NCBI GenBank assembly: GCA_947632275.1
Contig: CANROR010000013.1
Coordinates: 1-23,806 of the forward strand
From: an uncultured Bacilli bacterium
GTDB taxonomy: Bacteria > Bacillota_I > Bacilli_A > RF39 > UBA660
Length of the DNA stretch: 23,806 nt
Reading direction: 5' to 3'
A model generated the notes under the pieces. That model had not been told where the DNA came from, did no database searches, and worked only from the letters and a program-made list of their open reading frames with translations. Made by a program: the position numbers and the translations under genes. Shown here in pieces: positions 1-8,114 of the stretch. Positions within the stretch are counted from its first letter, which is position 1. The number at the start of each line of letters is the position of its first letter.

Positions 1-98
1 ATTTTTTGCTTTTTACTTCTTAAAAAAACTTCTTTTAAAAAACTTCCTGTATAAGTTCCTGCCCTAACCCCTTTTACAAAAAACCTTTCACTCAAAAT

Positions 99-1358
99 TT
101 ATCCCGATAAATACAAATTTTTGCCGTTTGACAAAAACCCATACCCTAAATAATAATTTTTCTTACCCTTTCGAAGTAATAAGACTTTTTTATCAATGGC
201 CATATCTTTCGTAATTAAAGCATCTAAATCAGTGATTTTTTGATTATTGATACTAATAGCCTTACCACTTACCATTTCCCGGGCTTCTCGTTTACTAGAA
301 CAAATCTTATTATTGACTAAAACGTCTAAAATATTTTGGCCTTCTTTTAAAGTAAAACTTGGTAAATCTTTTAAGCTTGTAATTATATCATCACTCGATA
401 AATCCCAGATTTTATCACTAAATAATGATTCACTAATCATTTTGGCTTTTTCGTATTCGTCTTTGCCATGGATATCCGTAATAATTTCTTGAGCTAATCT
501 TTTATGAGCTTCCCGAGCTTCCGGATTATTTTGATTTTTAATTTCGTATTCTTCAATTTCTTCTTTCGATAAAAAGGTTAATTTTTTTAAATAATCAATA
601 ATCATACTATCTTCTAAATTAATCAAATATTGATATAATTCATAAGCCGAGGTTTTATTAATATCAAGCCATAAAGCATTGCCTTCGGTTTTGCCAAATT
701 TTATCCCATTGGAATCCGTCACTAAAGGCATGACCATGCCGTAAGCGGTTTTATCAAGTTTTTTGCGAATAAGTTCAATGCCGGAGGTTATATTTCCCCA
801 TTGGTCGGAACCGGCCACTTGTAAAGTACAATTTCGGGTTTCATAAAGATGAAGAAAATCTAAAGCTTGTAAAATCATATAGGAAAATTCGGCATAAGTT
901 ATTCCACTTTCAAGTCGAGATTTTACTTTATCTTTGGCAAGCATATAATTAATATTAAAATATTTACCATAATCTCTTAAAAAATCTAGGACATTAATAT
1001 CTTTCGTCCAATCATAATTATTTACCACTTCAAAACCAAAGATTTTTTCGGCTTGCTTCTTTAAACCTTCATAATTTTTTAAAACTTCTTCTTTACTAAT
1101 CATTGGTCGTTCACTGGTAGGCTTAGGATCACCAATTAAACCGGTGGCGCCACCTACGAGTAAAATAGGATGATGTCCCGCTTTGGCTAATCTTTTGGAA
1201 ATTAAAAATGATGAGTAATGACCAATGTGCATTGAATCGGCAGTCGGGTCCGTCCCAATATAAAATGTAAGACCGCCTTCGTTTAATTTATCAATTAATT
1301 CGGGATCCGAAATATCTTGAATTAATCCTCGCCACTTTAAATCTTCATAAACCGTCAT
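99..1358 (-). CDS. tyrS: Tyrosyl-tRNA synthetase
   Basis: Cytosolic class I aminoacyl-tRNA synthetase that charges tRNA-Tyr with tyrosine. The 419-residue length is the usual size for bacterial TyrRS. The HIGH signature is intact at residues 44-47 (SMHIGH), and the KMSKS-type loop reads KFGKT at 220-224, the form typical of one bacterial TyrRS group. The tyrosine pocket/dimer segment AGSDQWGNI is at 182-190. A C-terminal S4-like RNA-binding domain follows at about 345-405 (SSKREAREMVSG). The ATG has an AAGGAGG ribosome binding site about 5 bases upstream. It is the last gene of a three-gene unit, 11 bases after the dUTPase-like gene. No T-box leader fits in that gap, so any control would act at the promoter near 2514-2542. 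Downstream of the stop are only AT-rich short repeats with a weak hairpin. Confidence 0.97.
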   Translation of the reverse strand: MTVYEDLKWRGLIQDISDPELIDKLNEGGLTFYIGTDPTADSMHIGHYSSFLISKRLAKAGHHPILLVGGATGLIGDPKPTSERPMISKEEVLKNYEGLKKQAEKIFGFEVVNNYDWTKDINVLDFLRDYGKYFNINYMLAKDKVKSRLESGITYAEFSYMILQALDFLHLYETRNCTLQVAGSDQWGNITSGIELIRKKLDKTAYGMVMPLVTDSNGIKFGKTEGNALWLDINKTSAYELYQYLINLEDSMIIDYLKKLTFLSKEEIEEYEIKNQNNPEAREAHKRLAQEIITDIHGKDEYEKAKMISESLFSDKIWDLSSDDIITSLKDLPSFTLKEGQNILDVLVNNKICSSKREAREMVSGKAISINNQKITDLDALITKDMAIDKKVLLLRKGKKNYYLGYGFLSNGKNLYLSG

Positions 1359-1369
1359 ATTCTTCCTCC

Positions 1370-1855
1370 TTAATATTCACTATTTAATCGCATTCTAATT
1401 ATTTTTTGTTTAGTTTCAATTGCGGTTAAAATATCTTCTTCTTTTAACTCTAAAAGTTGCGCCAGATACAACAAATTACTAAATAGGCATCTTGCTAACT
1501 CTTCATTTAAATTATACATTAATTCGGTGCCTTTTAAAAACAAAAAATTAACAATTTCCAAAATATTATCACTATCCAAGTGTTTGATAGGTTTTTCTAT
1601 TTCTAAATCAAGTAACCGGTAAAATAATAATGTCATGGTAATGGTATCGGCGAATTCTTCTAATAATTTTTCTTGATTGGGCTTTTTAACTGACCAATAT
1701 TTAAAGACTTTACTTTCATTGATAAATTCTCCAAGTTCCACTAAAAATTCTACACCATTTTTCTTGTAGTAATCAGTAACATCTTGATAATTACTTTCAA
1801 ATATATCATCTAATTTTTTATTTTCTTCATATATTTTTAACCATCTATCGTTCAT
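1370..1855 (-). CDS. dUTPase_2 / MazG-like all-alpha NTP pyrophosphatase
   Basis: Predicted dimeric all-alpha dUTP diphosphatase that hydrolyses dUTP (or another house-cleaning nucleotide) to the monophosphate and pyrophosphate. The 161 residues show the family's metal-binding pattern: ELGEFINE at about 41-48, FKYWSVKKP just after, then LLEEFADTITM at about 64-74, which supplies the second acidic pair. This arrangement (ExxE, KYWS, EEFxD) is characteristic of the dUTPase_2 family of Firmicutes and phages. The canonical ending of the second motif (EExxDxxHF) is partly changed, with no His, so substrate preference is uncertain. It overlaps the preceding gene by 11 bases and ends 11 bases before tyrS, which indicates translational coupling in one operon. 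The family call is sequence recognition; dUTP as substrate is inference. Confidence 0.8.
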   Translation of the reverse strand: MNDRWLKIYEENKKLDDIFESNYQDVTDYYKKNGVEFLVELGEFINESKVFKYWSVKKPNQEKLLEEFADTITMTLLFYRLLDLEIEKPIKHLDSDNILEIVNFLFLKGTELMYNLNEELARCLFSNLLYLAQLLELKEEDILTAIETKQKIIRMRLNSEY

Positions 1856-2480
1856 ATTTTAAAACTCTACTCCTACTTTCCGCCTTTTTTTCAAAATTAA
1901 AAGGTTTTAAAGGATTTTTCATTTGATTTACTTTACTAATATCATCATAAGCATTAAAATGTTCTTTTATTTTAGCCTCTAATTCCGTTAAAGTATTTTG
2001 ATGTTCCATAATATTTTGGTTTATTTCTTTTTCTTCTTCTTTGACCCTTTCTAATTCTTTAACTAAATCTTCATAATATTCTTTGACAATAATGTTATGA
2101 AATATTTTATTAACTTGCTTAAATTTTTTAAGATTGATAAAGCTAATACTTACTAATATTAAAGATAAAAAAGTTGCCAAAGTAATACCTACGAAACCAC
2201 CCATAACTAAACTAGTACTAATTAAAGATAAAATAATTAATAATTGGAGTAATATAGCTAAAGGTTTTTTTTCAAAAATAAATTTAAATTCTTCTTTTTT
2301 AAATGCAAAAGGATCGACAAAAGCTAAAAGTTTTAAATTTAACTTCGCGATTTTGTTAGCATAATTACTCGTTGCTTTTATCGTTTCTAATTTTTGTAAA
2401 TCGGCTTTGGTAGTGTTATAACTATTAACGCTATCTTGATATTCTTTTTTTATTGTTTCTAAAATATCTTCTAATGCCAT
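1845..2480 (-). CDS. Unknown coiled-coil protein with two central membrane segments
   Basis: I do not recognise a named family. The protein of about 211 residues has a helical, charged N-terminal third, then a hydrophobic stretch from about residue 71 to 115 (LAILLQLLIILSLIS, then GFVGITLATFLSLILVSISF) that can form a two-helix hairpin. A long Glu/Lys-rich coiled coil follows (ELERVKEEEKEINQN). Both ends would lie on the same side of the membrane, probably the cytoplasm. An alternative GTG start at 2489 abuts the AGGTGG motif directly; the ATG at 2480 lies 9 bases from it and is preferred. The stop overlaps the next gene by 11 bases. It is the first gene of the unit leading to tyrS. The membrane hairpin is clear; function is unknown. 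Confidence 0.75.
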   Translation of the reverse strand: MALEDILETIKKEYQDSVNSYNTTKADLQKLETIKATSNYANKIAKLNLKLLAFVDPFAFKKEEFKFIFEKKPLAILLQLLIILSLISTSLVMGGFVGITLATFLSLILVSISFINLKKFKQVNKIFHNIIVKEYYEDLVKELERVKEEEKEINQNIMEHQNTLTELEAKIKEHFNAYDDISKVNQMKNPLKPFNFEKKAESRSRVLKYER

Positions 2481-2513
2481 ATAAACCACCCACCTAATTT
2501 TTGTTCCTTTAAG

Positions 2514-2542
2514 ATTTTAAAACTTATTAGACAAAATAGCAA
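2514..2542 (-). promoter_or_regulatory. Sigma-A-like promoter for the 2480-to-tyrS operon
   Basis: On the minus strand, TTGCTA (-35, 2537-2542) and TAAAAT (-10, 2514-2519) are separated by exactly 17 bases. The element lies in the 83-base gap after yebC and about 30 bases before the ATG at 2480. It is the only long gap between the ZIP gene and tyrS, which supports a new transcription start here. Confidence 0.5.
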
Positions 2543-2563
2543 CCTTAAATTTACCAAAAAGGC

Positions 2564-3280
2564 TTAATTTTCGACATTAGTGTAAATTTCGGAAACATCT
2601 TCTATTTCATCTAATAAATTATAAAGTCGATCGTATATTTCTTTATCTTCGCCCGTCAACGTAATTTTATCTTTAGCATACATGCCCACTTCATCTAAAA
2701 TAAATTCACAATTGGGAATTAATTTTTCTAAAATATCTTTCAAAGGGTTTACATCACTCGGATTAACCGTGATAATAATTTCCCCATCAACAGTTTCAAA
2801 ATCAACAGGTTCAATGCCGCCTTCTAGTAAAGCATTGAAAACTTCTTCTTCATTATCATACTTCACAGAAACGACCCCAAGATGATCATAGTTATAAGCA
2901 ACACTATTAGTTACACCTAAACTTTTATTTACTTTATTAAAAGCCGCCCGAACCATTCCGACCGTTCGATTGACATTGTCGGTTAAGCATTTAATGATAA
3001 AAGTGGAAGCCCCCGGCCCAAAACCTTCATAAATAACTTCATGATAGTCTTCGCCACCTACCCCTTTAGCTTTATCAATGGCCCGATTAATAATATCGCT
3101 AGGCACTTGATTTTTCTTCGCTTTATCAATTAATCTTTTTAAAGCGACATTACTGTCTGGATCTGGTAAACCTTTCTTGGCCGCCAAATAAATTTCTTTC
3201 GCAAAAGTCGTATAAATTTTACCTTTAGCGGCTCCCGTTTTTTGAATACTATATTTTCTTACTTCATATGCTCTTCCCAT
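2564..3280 (-). CDS. yebC: YebC/TACO1 family protein (YeeN-like branch)
   Basis: The 238-residue cytosolic protein belongs to the YebC/PmpR/TACO1 family, formerly annotated as transcriptional regulators. Some members act on ribosomes and ease translation of proline-rich stretches. Recognisable segments are the N-terminal MGRAYEVRKYSIQKTGAAK, the core KIYTTFAKEIYLAAKKG at about 21-37, the NQVPSDIINRAIDKAKG helix at about 57-73, and YEGFGPGAS followed by TDNVNRTVGMVRAAF. The start MGR and the PDPDSN segment resemble the YeeN-type branch, not the MAGHSKW-type branch. An AAGGAGGAAAAT ribosome binding site sits just before the ATG. It follows the patatin gene by 10 bases and closes the ZIP-SDR-patatin-yebC unit. 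The family call is firm. Whether it acts on DNA or the ribosome here cannot be seen. Confidence 0.93.
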   Translation of the reverse strand: MGRAYEVRKYSIQKTGAAKGKIYTTFAKEIYLAAKKGLPDPDSNVALKRLIDKAKKNQVPSDIINRAIDKAKGVGGEDYHEVIYEGFGPGASTFIIKCLTDNVNRTVGMVRAAFNKVNKSLGVTNSVAYNYDHLGVVSVKYDNEEEVFNALLEGGIEPVDFETVDGEIIITVNPSDVNPLKDILEKLIPNCEFILDEVGMYAKDKITLTGEDKEIYDRLYNLLDEIEDVSEIYTNVEN

Positions 3281-3290
3281 ATTTTCCTCC

Positions 3291-4319
3291 TTATATTTTT
3301 AAATTAGCAATAAACCGATAAATACCATAAGGTTTAAGCTTTTTTCGTTTTAATTTCCTAATTACTCTTTTAATATTATATACTCTAGTATATTCATATT
3401 TTTCTTTTTGCATAAAATACTCAACCGCGGCAATAATTAAATCTTTATCTTTTTGATGATGAAAAAAGGCCATTATTTCGTTTAATTTTTTATCCGAAGT
3501 ATTTTTTAACATTTTCGTGTATGTTTCCGCCTTTTCCTTTTTAAAGATATATTTCTTGCCATCTAAATTTTTTAATACTTTTAAAGTATCATAATAACCT
3601 AATTTAATATTATAATTAATTCTTTGGCTATCTAAAGTAAAAAGTTTGCCTAAATTATGACTGGGTTTAATGATTATAGTCCTTTTAGGATCTTTAATTT
3701 TTTGCATAATCCCCACGGATTTTAAATCAATGGCATAAACTAAATCATAATTTTTATCTAGCAACATATTCACGGGCATTTCATCATAAAAACCGCCATC
3801 AATATAATAATCGTCATCAATAATTTTTTCAAGCTTAAAAATCGGATAATAACAACTTCCTAGGATATAATCATTCATTTTTCCCTTGGGAATATCTTCT
3901 TTAAATTTATAAATAGCTTTTAAAGGTTTAATTTTAACAGTTACTAACCCAAAATCTTTTTTACTTTGCCGAATATCTTTTTCAACATTTAATTTTTCTA
4001 AAATTTCTTTTAAACCGACGGTACTTACCCCTTTATTCGTAATAATTTGTTTGATCCCTAAAACGGTTCCTTTTAAATTTTTATTTTGTAATGAAGCCAC
4101 AAAATTAGCATCAAGTTTAAGCATTTTGGCTACATCGACATGGCGCCAAAAGTTTACAAGTTCCCGTCCTCTTCCCGCGGCAAGCATCGCCGCATTAAAA
4201 GAACCAATACTGGTTCCCACATACCCATCAATTTTGATATGGCATTTTTTAAAGGCTAAATAAGCACCCGCCTCATAAGCGCCTCTGACACTGCCGCCGG
4301 CAAGAGCAAGCCCAATCAT
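3291..4319 (-). CDS. Patatin-like phospholipase
   Basis: Predicted serine-aspartate dyad lipid acyl hydrolase of 342 residues. The oxyanion-hole loop AGGSVRGAYEAG is at 7-18, the nucleophile elbow GTSIG at 35-39 with Ser37, and the dyad Asp174 in the motif DGGFYDE. All three elements are in the expected order and spacing, so the enzyme should be active. There is no signal peptide, so it is probably cytosolic or loosely membrane-associated. The C-terminal third (from about 240) is Lys-rich and helical. The ATG overlaps the stop of the upstream SDR gene as ATGA (4316-4319), which implies translational coupling. Partnering with an SDR enzyme suggests lipid or small-molecule metabolism, but the substrate is unknown. 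Confidence 0.9.
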   Translation of the reverse strand: MIGLALAGGSVRGAYEAGAYLAFKKCHIKIDGYVGTSIGSFNAAMLAAGRGRELVNFWRHVDVAKMLKLDANFVASLQNKNLKGTVLGIKQIITNKGVSTVGLKEILEKLNVEKDIRQSKKDFGLVTVKIKPLKAIYKFKEDIPKGKMNDYILGSCYYPIFKLEKIIDDDYYIDGGFYDEMPVNMLLDKNYDLVYAIDLKSVGIMQKIKDPKRTIIIKPSHNLGKLFTLDSQRINYNIKLGYYDTLKVLKNLDGKKYIFKKEKAETYTKMLKNTSDKKLNEIMAFFHHQKDKDLIIAAVEYFMQKEKYEYTRVYNIKRVIRKLKRKKLKPYGIYRFIANLKI

Positions 4320-5233
4320 ATAATGTTTCCTTTAACTAAATATTTGCCAATTAGCTTGCGAATTTTTCTGTTTTTGCCACTGGTTTTTAACCTTTTATAA
4401 TAATTATCCAACGTATCATTGCGATAATGAATCATCTTATCTAAATCGTCTTGGTCAAGACAATTATAATTATACGAAACATGGTCGATAAAAAGGCGCG
4501 AATAAATATATTTCATACTAATACCATATTCTTTTAAGATTTGGCTTAAAAGTTCACGGTACATTAAAAGGCCATCGCTAGTAACATTAAAAGTTTTCTT
4601 ATTCAAAATAGCTTTAAAATCTAAACCTTTAACAAAACTATAAGCCGCATCTTCTTTCGATATCCAAAGAACATTTTCACTCTTAATACCATTTAAAACT
4701 AAAGATTCGTTAACTTTACTTAAAACTAAAGGAAAACGATAGATTGTATAATTTTTTAATTTTTCTTTAATTAAATCTTCACATTTTTTCTTAGCCATCG
4801 CATAATAATCATCTTCAGTAAGTTTAATGCTTGTTTTAACACTTACTTCTTTTTTATTTTTATATAAAAGCATCGAAGAAGCATAGAACAAATGACACTT
4901 CGGATTATAATAACAAATAGCCCGGACGATATTTTCGCACCCAACATAATCAATGCAATCGGCTAAATCTTTTTTTAAATCGGCTAAAGGCATCATCACC
5001 CCGGCCAAATGAATAATAATATCAAAATCTTTAACTAAAGCCTCAATTAGTACGCGATTGCAAACATCCCCAAAAATAACATTAATCCGATTTTTATATT
5101 TTTTTAATTTTTGATTATTTTTACTATTTTTTAAATCTAAAGCCGTAATTTCGTATTTACCTTCACTCAATAAATACTTAATTACTTGTAAACCAATAGT
5201 GCCGGCCGCGCCCGTGACTAAAACTTTTTTCAC
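4316..5233 (-). CDS. Extended SDR NAD(P)-dependent epimerase/dehydratase-like protein
   Basis: A 305-residue Rossmann-fold oxidoreductase-like protein. It has the extended-SDR nucleotide motif VLVTGAAGTIG at 4-14 (GxxGxxG), an acidic residue after strand 2 (Asp33, favouring NAD), an IIHLAGVM segment at about 73-80, and a catalytic-type Ser (FYASSM, about 117-121) and YAMAK at 144-148. The triad is complete, so sugar-nucleotide epimerase, dehydratase or reductase activity is plausible, but the C-terminal substrate-binding part does not let me name the substrate. It overlaps the patatin gene by 4 bases and lies 16 bases after the ZIP gene, so the three are probably one transcript. Confidence 0.85.
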   Translation of the reverse strand: MKKVLVTGAAGTIGLQVIKYLLSEGKYEITALDLKNSKNNQKLKKYKNRINVIFGDVCNRVLIEALVKDFDIIIHLAGVMMPLADLKKDLADCIDYVGCENIVRAICYYNPKCHLFYASSMLLYKNKKEVSVKTSIKLTEDDYYAMAKKKCEDLIKEKLKNYTIYRFPLVLSKVNESLVLNGIKSENVLWISKEDAAYSFVKGLDFKAILNKKTFNVTSDGLLMYRELLSQILKEYGISMKYIYSRLFIDHVSYNYNCLDQDDLDKMIHYRNDTLDNYYKRLKTSGKNRKIRKLIGKYLVKGNII

Positions 5234-5249
5234 TAAATTTCACCTCTTT

Positions 5250-5972
5250 TTATAATAAATTAATGATTACTAATAATATTATCCCTACTATTATACCATA
5301 GGTTGATTCTTTTTGACCGCGATTATTAATTAGTTCTCCTAAAAGTTCAAAGACTAAAATGTGGGCAATCATGCCCGTCGTTAATGCAATAATAATCCTT
5401 TCTAAAAGGGCTGGAATACTGCCAAATAAAATAACCACACCGGCTCCCAAAAGGGATGATAAAACTAAAAGCAGAATCAACCATATATTTTTCTTATTAG
5501 CACTAAAGGTCCCAATTTGAATCCCTAAAGGCAAATTATGAAAACCAATCCCTAAAAGGAAAATAAAACCACTTCTTACACTATTTAAAGTAACGCTATA
5601 TAAACCAATACCTTCAATAAAATTATGGAAAATTAAAGCAATAATGGTAATAATGCCAATATGATTTAAATGTTCTTGATGCCCTTTAGTTTCATAATCA
5701 CTTGCCTTATGATGATGCTCATGATGCGGCACCAAGAAATCAATAATTTTAACAATAAATAAACCAAGCAATACAAATAAAAATAAATACCATTTTTGGG
5801 TACTAATTAATTCGGGTAATAAATCAAAGACTAGTAAGCCTAAAATGACAATAAAAGCACATGACGAAGCGAAAATGGCTAGGGCTTTCTTATTAATACA
5901 CCCATAATATAAACTAATTCCGAGTAAGAAGAAAATACCCGTCAAAAAAGAAAAAAATAATCCCCAAGCCAT
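5250..5972 (-). CDS. ZIP family divalent metal transporter
   Basis: A 240-residue polytopic membrane protein, with about eight hydrophobic segments, of the ZIP (Zrt/Irt-like) family that imports Zn2+ or related divalent metals. A His-rich cytoplasmic loop (HHEHHH at 83-88, more His to 104) precedes TM4, whose signature reads HNFIEG at 116-121. TM5 reads HNLPLG at 145-150. Typical signatures are HNFPEG in TM4 and HNxPEG in TM5, so Pro is Ile in the first and Glu is Leu in the second, which could alter one of the two metal sites. The gene begins just after the terminator of the surface-protein gene; a weak TTTTAT-17-TAAAAT promoter may lie there. The ribosome binding site is GAGGAAGTG. It is first in the unit with the SDR, patatin and yebC genes. 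Confidence 0.9.
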   Translation of the reverse strand: MAWGLFFSFLTGIFFLLGISLYYGCINKKALAIFASSCAFIVILGLLVFDLLPELISTQKWYLFLFVLLGLFIVKIIDFLVPHHEHHHKASDYETKGHQEHLNHIGIITIIALIFHNFIEGIGLYSVTLNSVRSGFIFLLGIGFHNLPLGIQIGTFSANKKNIWLILLLVLSSLLGAGVVILFGSIPALLERIIIALTTGMIAHILVFELLGELINNRGQKESTYGIIVGIILLVIINLL

Positions 5973-6011
5973 ATTTTCACTTCCTCTTTTATTTTACTAT
6001 TTTTTTGCTAA

Positions 6012-6059
6012 AAATAAAAGAAAAAGCTTTACTTTTAAATTATTTTGTTAAAGTAAAGC
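6012..6059 (-). terminator. Rho-independent terminator of the SipW-type surface protein gene
   Basis: A perfect 10-bp stem (6026-6035 with 6050-6059; GCTTTACTTT / AAAGTAAAGC) with a 14-base loop is followed on the minus strand by TTTTTCTTTT. The stem begins within the last codons and the loop contains the stop codon. Confidence 0.85.
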
Positions 6060-7164
6060 CGCCATCTTCTGTCAAATTAAGTTTTAAAGCACTTATATCA
6101 CTAACATTAGATGTTATTAAATAAGTTGTTGCTAAATTATAACTTTCGTTTGTAAATACAATATCACTAGAACTATCAACAAAGGTATTTTTCTTCAATA
6201 TTTTATTTACCGTAGTTCCAAAAGTATGAGCATAATTAAAAATATTATAATCACTAGACGCTTGGAAAGTTGGCCCATTATTCGTAACGTTTAAAGTATT
6301 ACCATTTTTGATAGTTATATTACCCGAATAGATTTTATCACCAGATGTAATATCTACATTATAAGTTCCCTCATAAATATTAGGAATGGTAAAAGCTCCA
6401 TTACTATCGGTTGAAGCCACTTTACTACCATTTTGGATATTTATGGTTGCACCACTTAAAGCAGTTCCCGAACTATCAGTCAAAATGCCGGACAAATTAT
6501 AATCTCTTTTCACCCCTTCGACTTCCGCAATTATTTGACTTTTAACAAAAAAGTAAGTATGACTAGCAATTGGTGTCGTATTATCTCCTAACCATACTTT
6601 TATTTGATAAGTTTTACTAGAAGTAGCGCTTCCCTTTGCACCTACCTTATCAAAAAGAATTAAGTATTGATTTTGGCGATAATCTTCATTTACTTCATAA
6701 ATAGGTAAATCCGCAATAGTTAAAGGCCCCGCAATTAAAGTACTTTCTTGATTTACTGAATTATAATTATATATAGCAAATTTGATAAATTCAATTGGAG
6801 TTAATTCATCAGTATCTTTCGGCTCACTTCGGCCACTAAATTTGGCCATATCATAACCAATAGTTAAAGCAAAATTAGATTCTAAAGTTCCCCCATTTTG
6901 GACATATATAACTTTAGTACTCGCGGCATTTAAACCTTCCCGATCAGGAAGTGGAAGTAATTCATCTCCTAAGATTGTTTCATCACCTGTATAGGAAACA
7001 TCTAAAGTCCCAGTCGTAACCGTTTGATTATTGGTATTAGACTTAATTGTAAAAAAAGCCGAATATGAAATACCAATTGTCGATAAGGTCAAGAAAAAAA
7101 CGCATACTGCAATAAATAAATTTTTATTAGCATAGAATTCTTTAAAAAGTTCCTTTAATTTCAT
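6040..7164 (-). CDS. SipW/TasA-type surface protein with carboxypeptidase-regulatory-like domain
   Basis: A 374-residue exported protein of unknown role. The N-terminus is basic and then hydrophobic (about 15-36: LFIAVCVFFLTLSTIGISYSAF), followed by TTGTLDVSY. This is the pattern of TasA/camelysin-type proteins whose long signal is cut by a SipW-like peptidase, here probably near the AFF segment. The next ~180 residues are beta-rich without recognised motifs. From about 220 to 295 a carboxypeptidase-regulatory-like/CNA-B-type beta sandwich is visible (LSGILTDSSGTALSGATI, then STDSNGAFTIPNIYEGTY). The C-terminus has no LPXTG or TM anchor. The ATG at 7164 is preferred over a GTG at 7173 that lies inside the ribosome binding site AAGGTGGAG. 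It is monocistronic, with its own promoter and terminator. No sipW gene is in the window. Confidence 0.7.
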   Translation of the reverse strand: MKLKELFKEFYANKNLFIAVCVFFLTLSTIGISYSAFFTIKSNTNNQTVTTGTLDVSYTGDETILGDELLPLPDREGLNAASTKVIYVQNGGTLESNFALTIGYDMAKFSGRSEPKDTDELTPIEFIKFAIYNYNSVNQESTLIAGPLTIADLPIYEVNEDYRQNQYLILFDKVGAKGSATSSKTYQIKVWLGDNTTPIASHTYFFVKSQIIAEVEGVKRDYNLSGILTDSSGTALSGATINIQNGSKVASTDSNGAFTIPNIYEGTYNVDITSGDKIYSGNITIKNGNTLNVTNNGPTFQASSDYNIFNYAHTFGTTVNKILKKNTFVDSSSDIVFTNESYNLATTYLITSNVSDISALKLNLTEDGGFTLTK

Positions 7165-7182
7165 ATGCTCCACCTTATTATG

Positions 7183-7211
7183 ATTTTATCACAAATACAC
7201 GTTTAAAACAA
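7183..7211 (-). promoter_or_regulatory. Sigma-A-like promoter for the SipW-type surface protein
   Basis: On the minus strand, TTGTTT (7206-7211), a 17-base spacer and TAAAAT (7183-7188), preceded by TGA (extended -10 TGn). It lies 19 bases before the chosen ATG, immediately after the dnaI stop. Confidence 0.6.
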
Positions 7212-7223
7212 TCATTAAGTTTT

Positions 7224-8114
7224 TTATTTACGTCTATTATCACTAATTAATTCTAAATCATCCGTTAAACATTTAATTCTTTCAATAATTCTTTGGGCTT
7301 TAACGACATCTTCACTATTTTTGGTTATAGCTAAATGGGCTTCTAATTCTTGGATATTATAATTGGAAGTAAAAAAGGTCGTTAATTTTTTATTCATCCG
7401 GCTTTGTAATATCGTCCCTAATATTTCATCGCGGCCCCAAGCGGTAACATTTTCCGCCCCAATATCATCAACAACTAAAATATCGACGTTTTGGTAATAG
7501 GCCAATTTTTCTTCAACTAACGAAAAATCTTCTTTCATATTGCGCAAAGCCTCGGGCCAATAAACAATTTCGACATTAGCATTTTTCTTTTCGACTAGTT
7601 CATTTAAAAAAGCCGCAAGCATAAAGGTTTTGCCACTGCCAAAACTCCCATGTAAATATAAACCTTTTAACGTATTTACTTTTTCATAATGATCATAAAA
7701 ATTTTTAAGCCATTTAATAATGGGCAATCTTTTTTTATCATCGGTATAAATATCTTTAATCTTGGCATAAGCGATAGCATTAACACTTTTTTCTTTTTCT
7801 TCTTGCATTTTTTCTAATTTTTTTTGGTATTTACAAGCCACATAATTAAATTTTAAAGTATTGTTATTAACCTCCGGAAAATAAACATGACCTTCAAACT
7901 TATTTTTACACATGTAAAGGCCTTTACAATTTTTACAATTTTTAAGTTCTTCTACCGCATCCATAATTTGACTAGTATTTTTGCACCCTAATTCTTCACT
8001 AATTTTTAAGTTATTAACTAAATTTTTAAAATTTTCGTTTTTTAAAGCTTCGTTATAACTATTTTTTAATTCTTTTTTTACTTTTTCATTTAAAGTCATT
8101 GTTAATTTTTCCAT
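7224..8114 (-). CDS. dnaI: Primosomal protein / helicase loader DnaI
   Basis: AAA+ ATPase of 296 residues that loads the replicative helicase (DnaC type) at origins and restart sites together with DnaB and DnaD. The N-terminal helicase-binding domain has a Cys cluster (C60-x2-C63-x5-C69, C94) fitting the zinc-binding region of DnaI. The C-terminal ATPase domain has Walker A GSFGSGKT at 156-163, Walker B DILVVDD at 211-217 and a sensor-1 segment FFTSNYNI. A TTG one codon upstream is possible, but the ATG at 8114, which shares its A with the TGA stop of dnaB, has the better spacing from AAAGGAG. The TGATG junction implies coupled translation with dnaB. Confidence 0.95.
   Translation of the reverse strand: MEKLTMTLNEKVKKELKNSYNEALKNENFKNLVNNLKISEELGCKNTSQIMDAVEELKNCKNCKGLYMCKNKFEGHVYFPEVNNNTLKFNYVACKYQKKLEKMQEEKEKSVNAIAYAKIKDIYTDDKKRLPIIKWLKNFYDHYEKVNTLKGLYLHGSFGSGKTFMLAAFLNELVEKKNANVEIVYWPEALRNMKEDFSLVEEKLAYYQNVDILVVDDIGAENVTAWGRDEILGTILQSRMNKKLTTFFTSNYNIQELEAHLAITKNSEDVVKAQRIIERIKCLTDDLELISDNRRK

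Noticed and set aside
1..98. A strong terminator after tyrS
   Set aside because: Only short AT-rich hairpins (such as TTTAT/ATAAA across the last codons) and repeated AAGTTTTTT runs are visible; none is convincing enough to annotate.
1356..1372. T-box riboswitch before tyrS
   Set aside because: The gap to the previous gene is only 11 bases and no T-box sequence or antiterminator is seen before the operon start near 2540.
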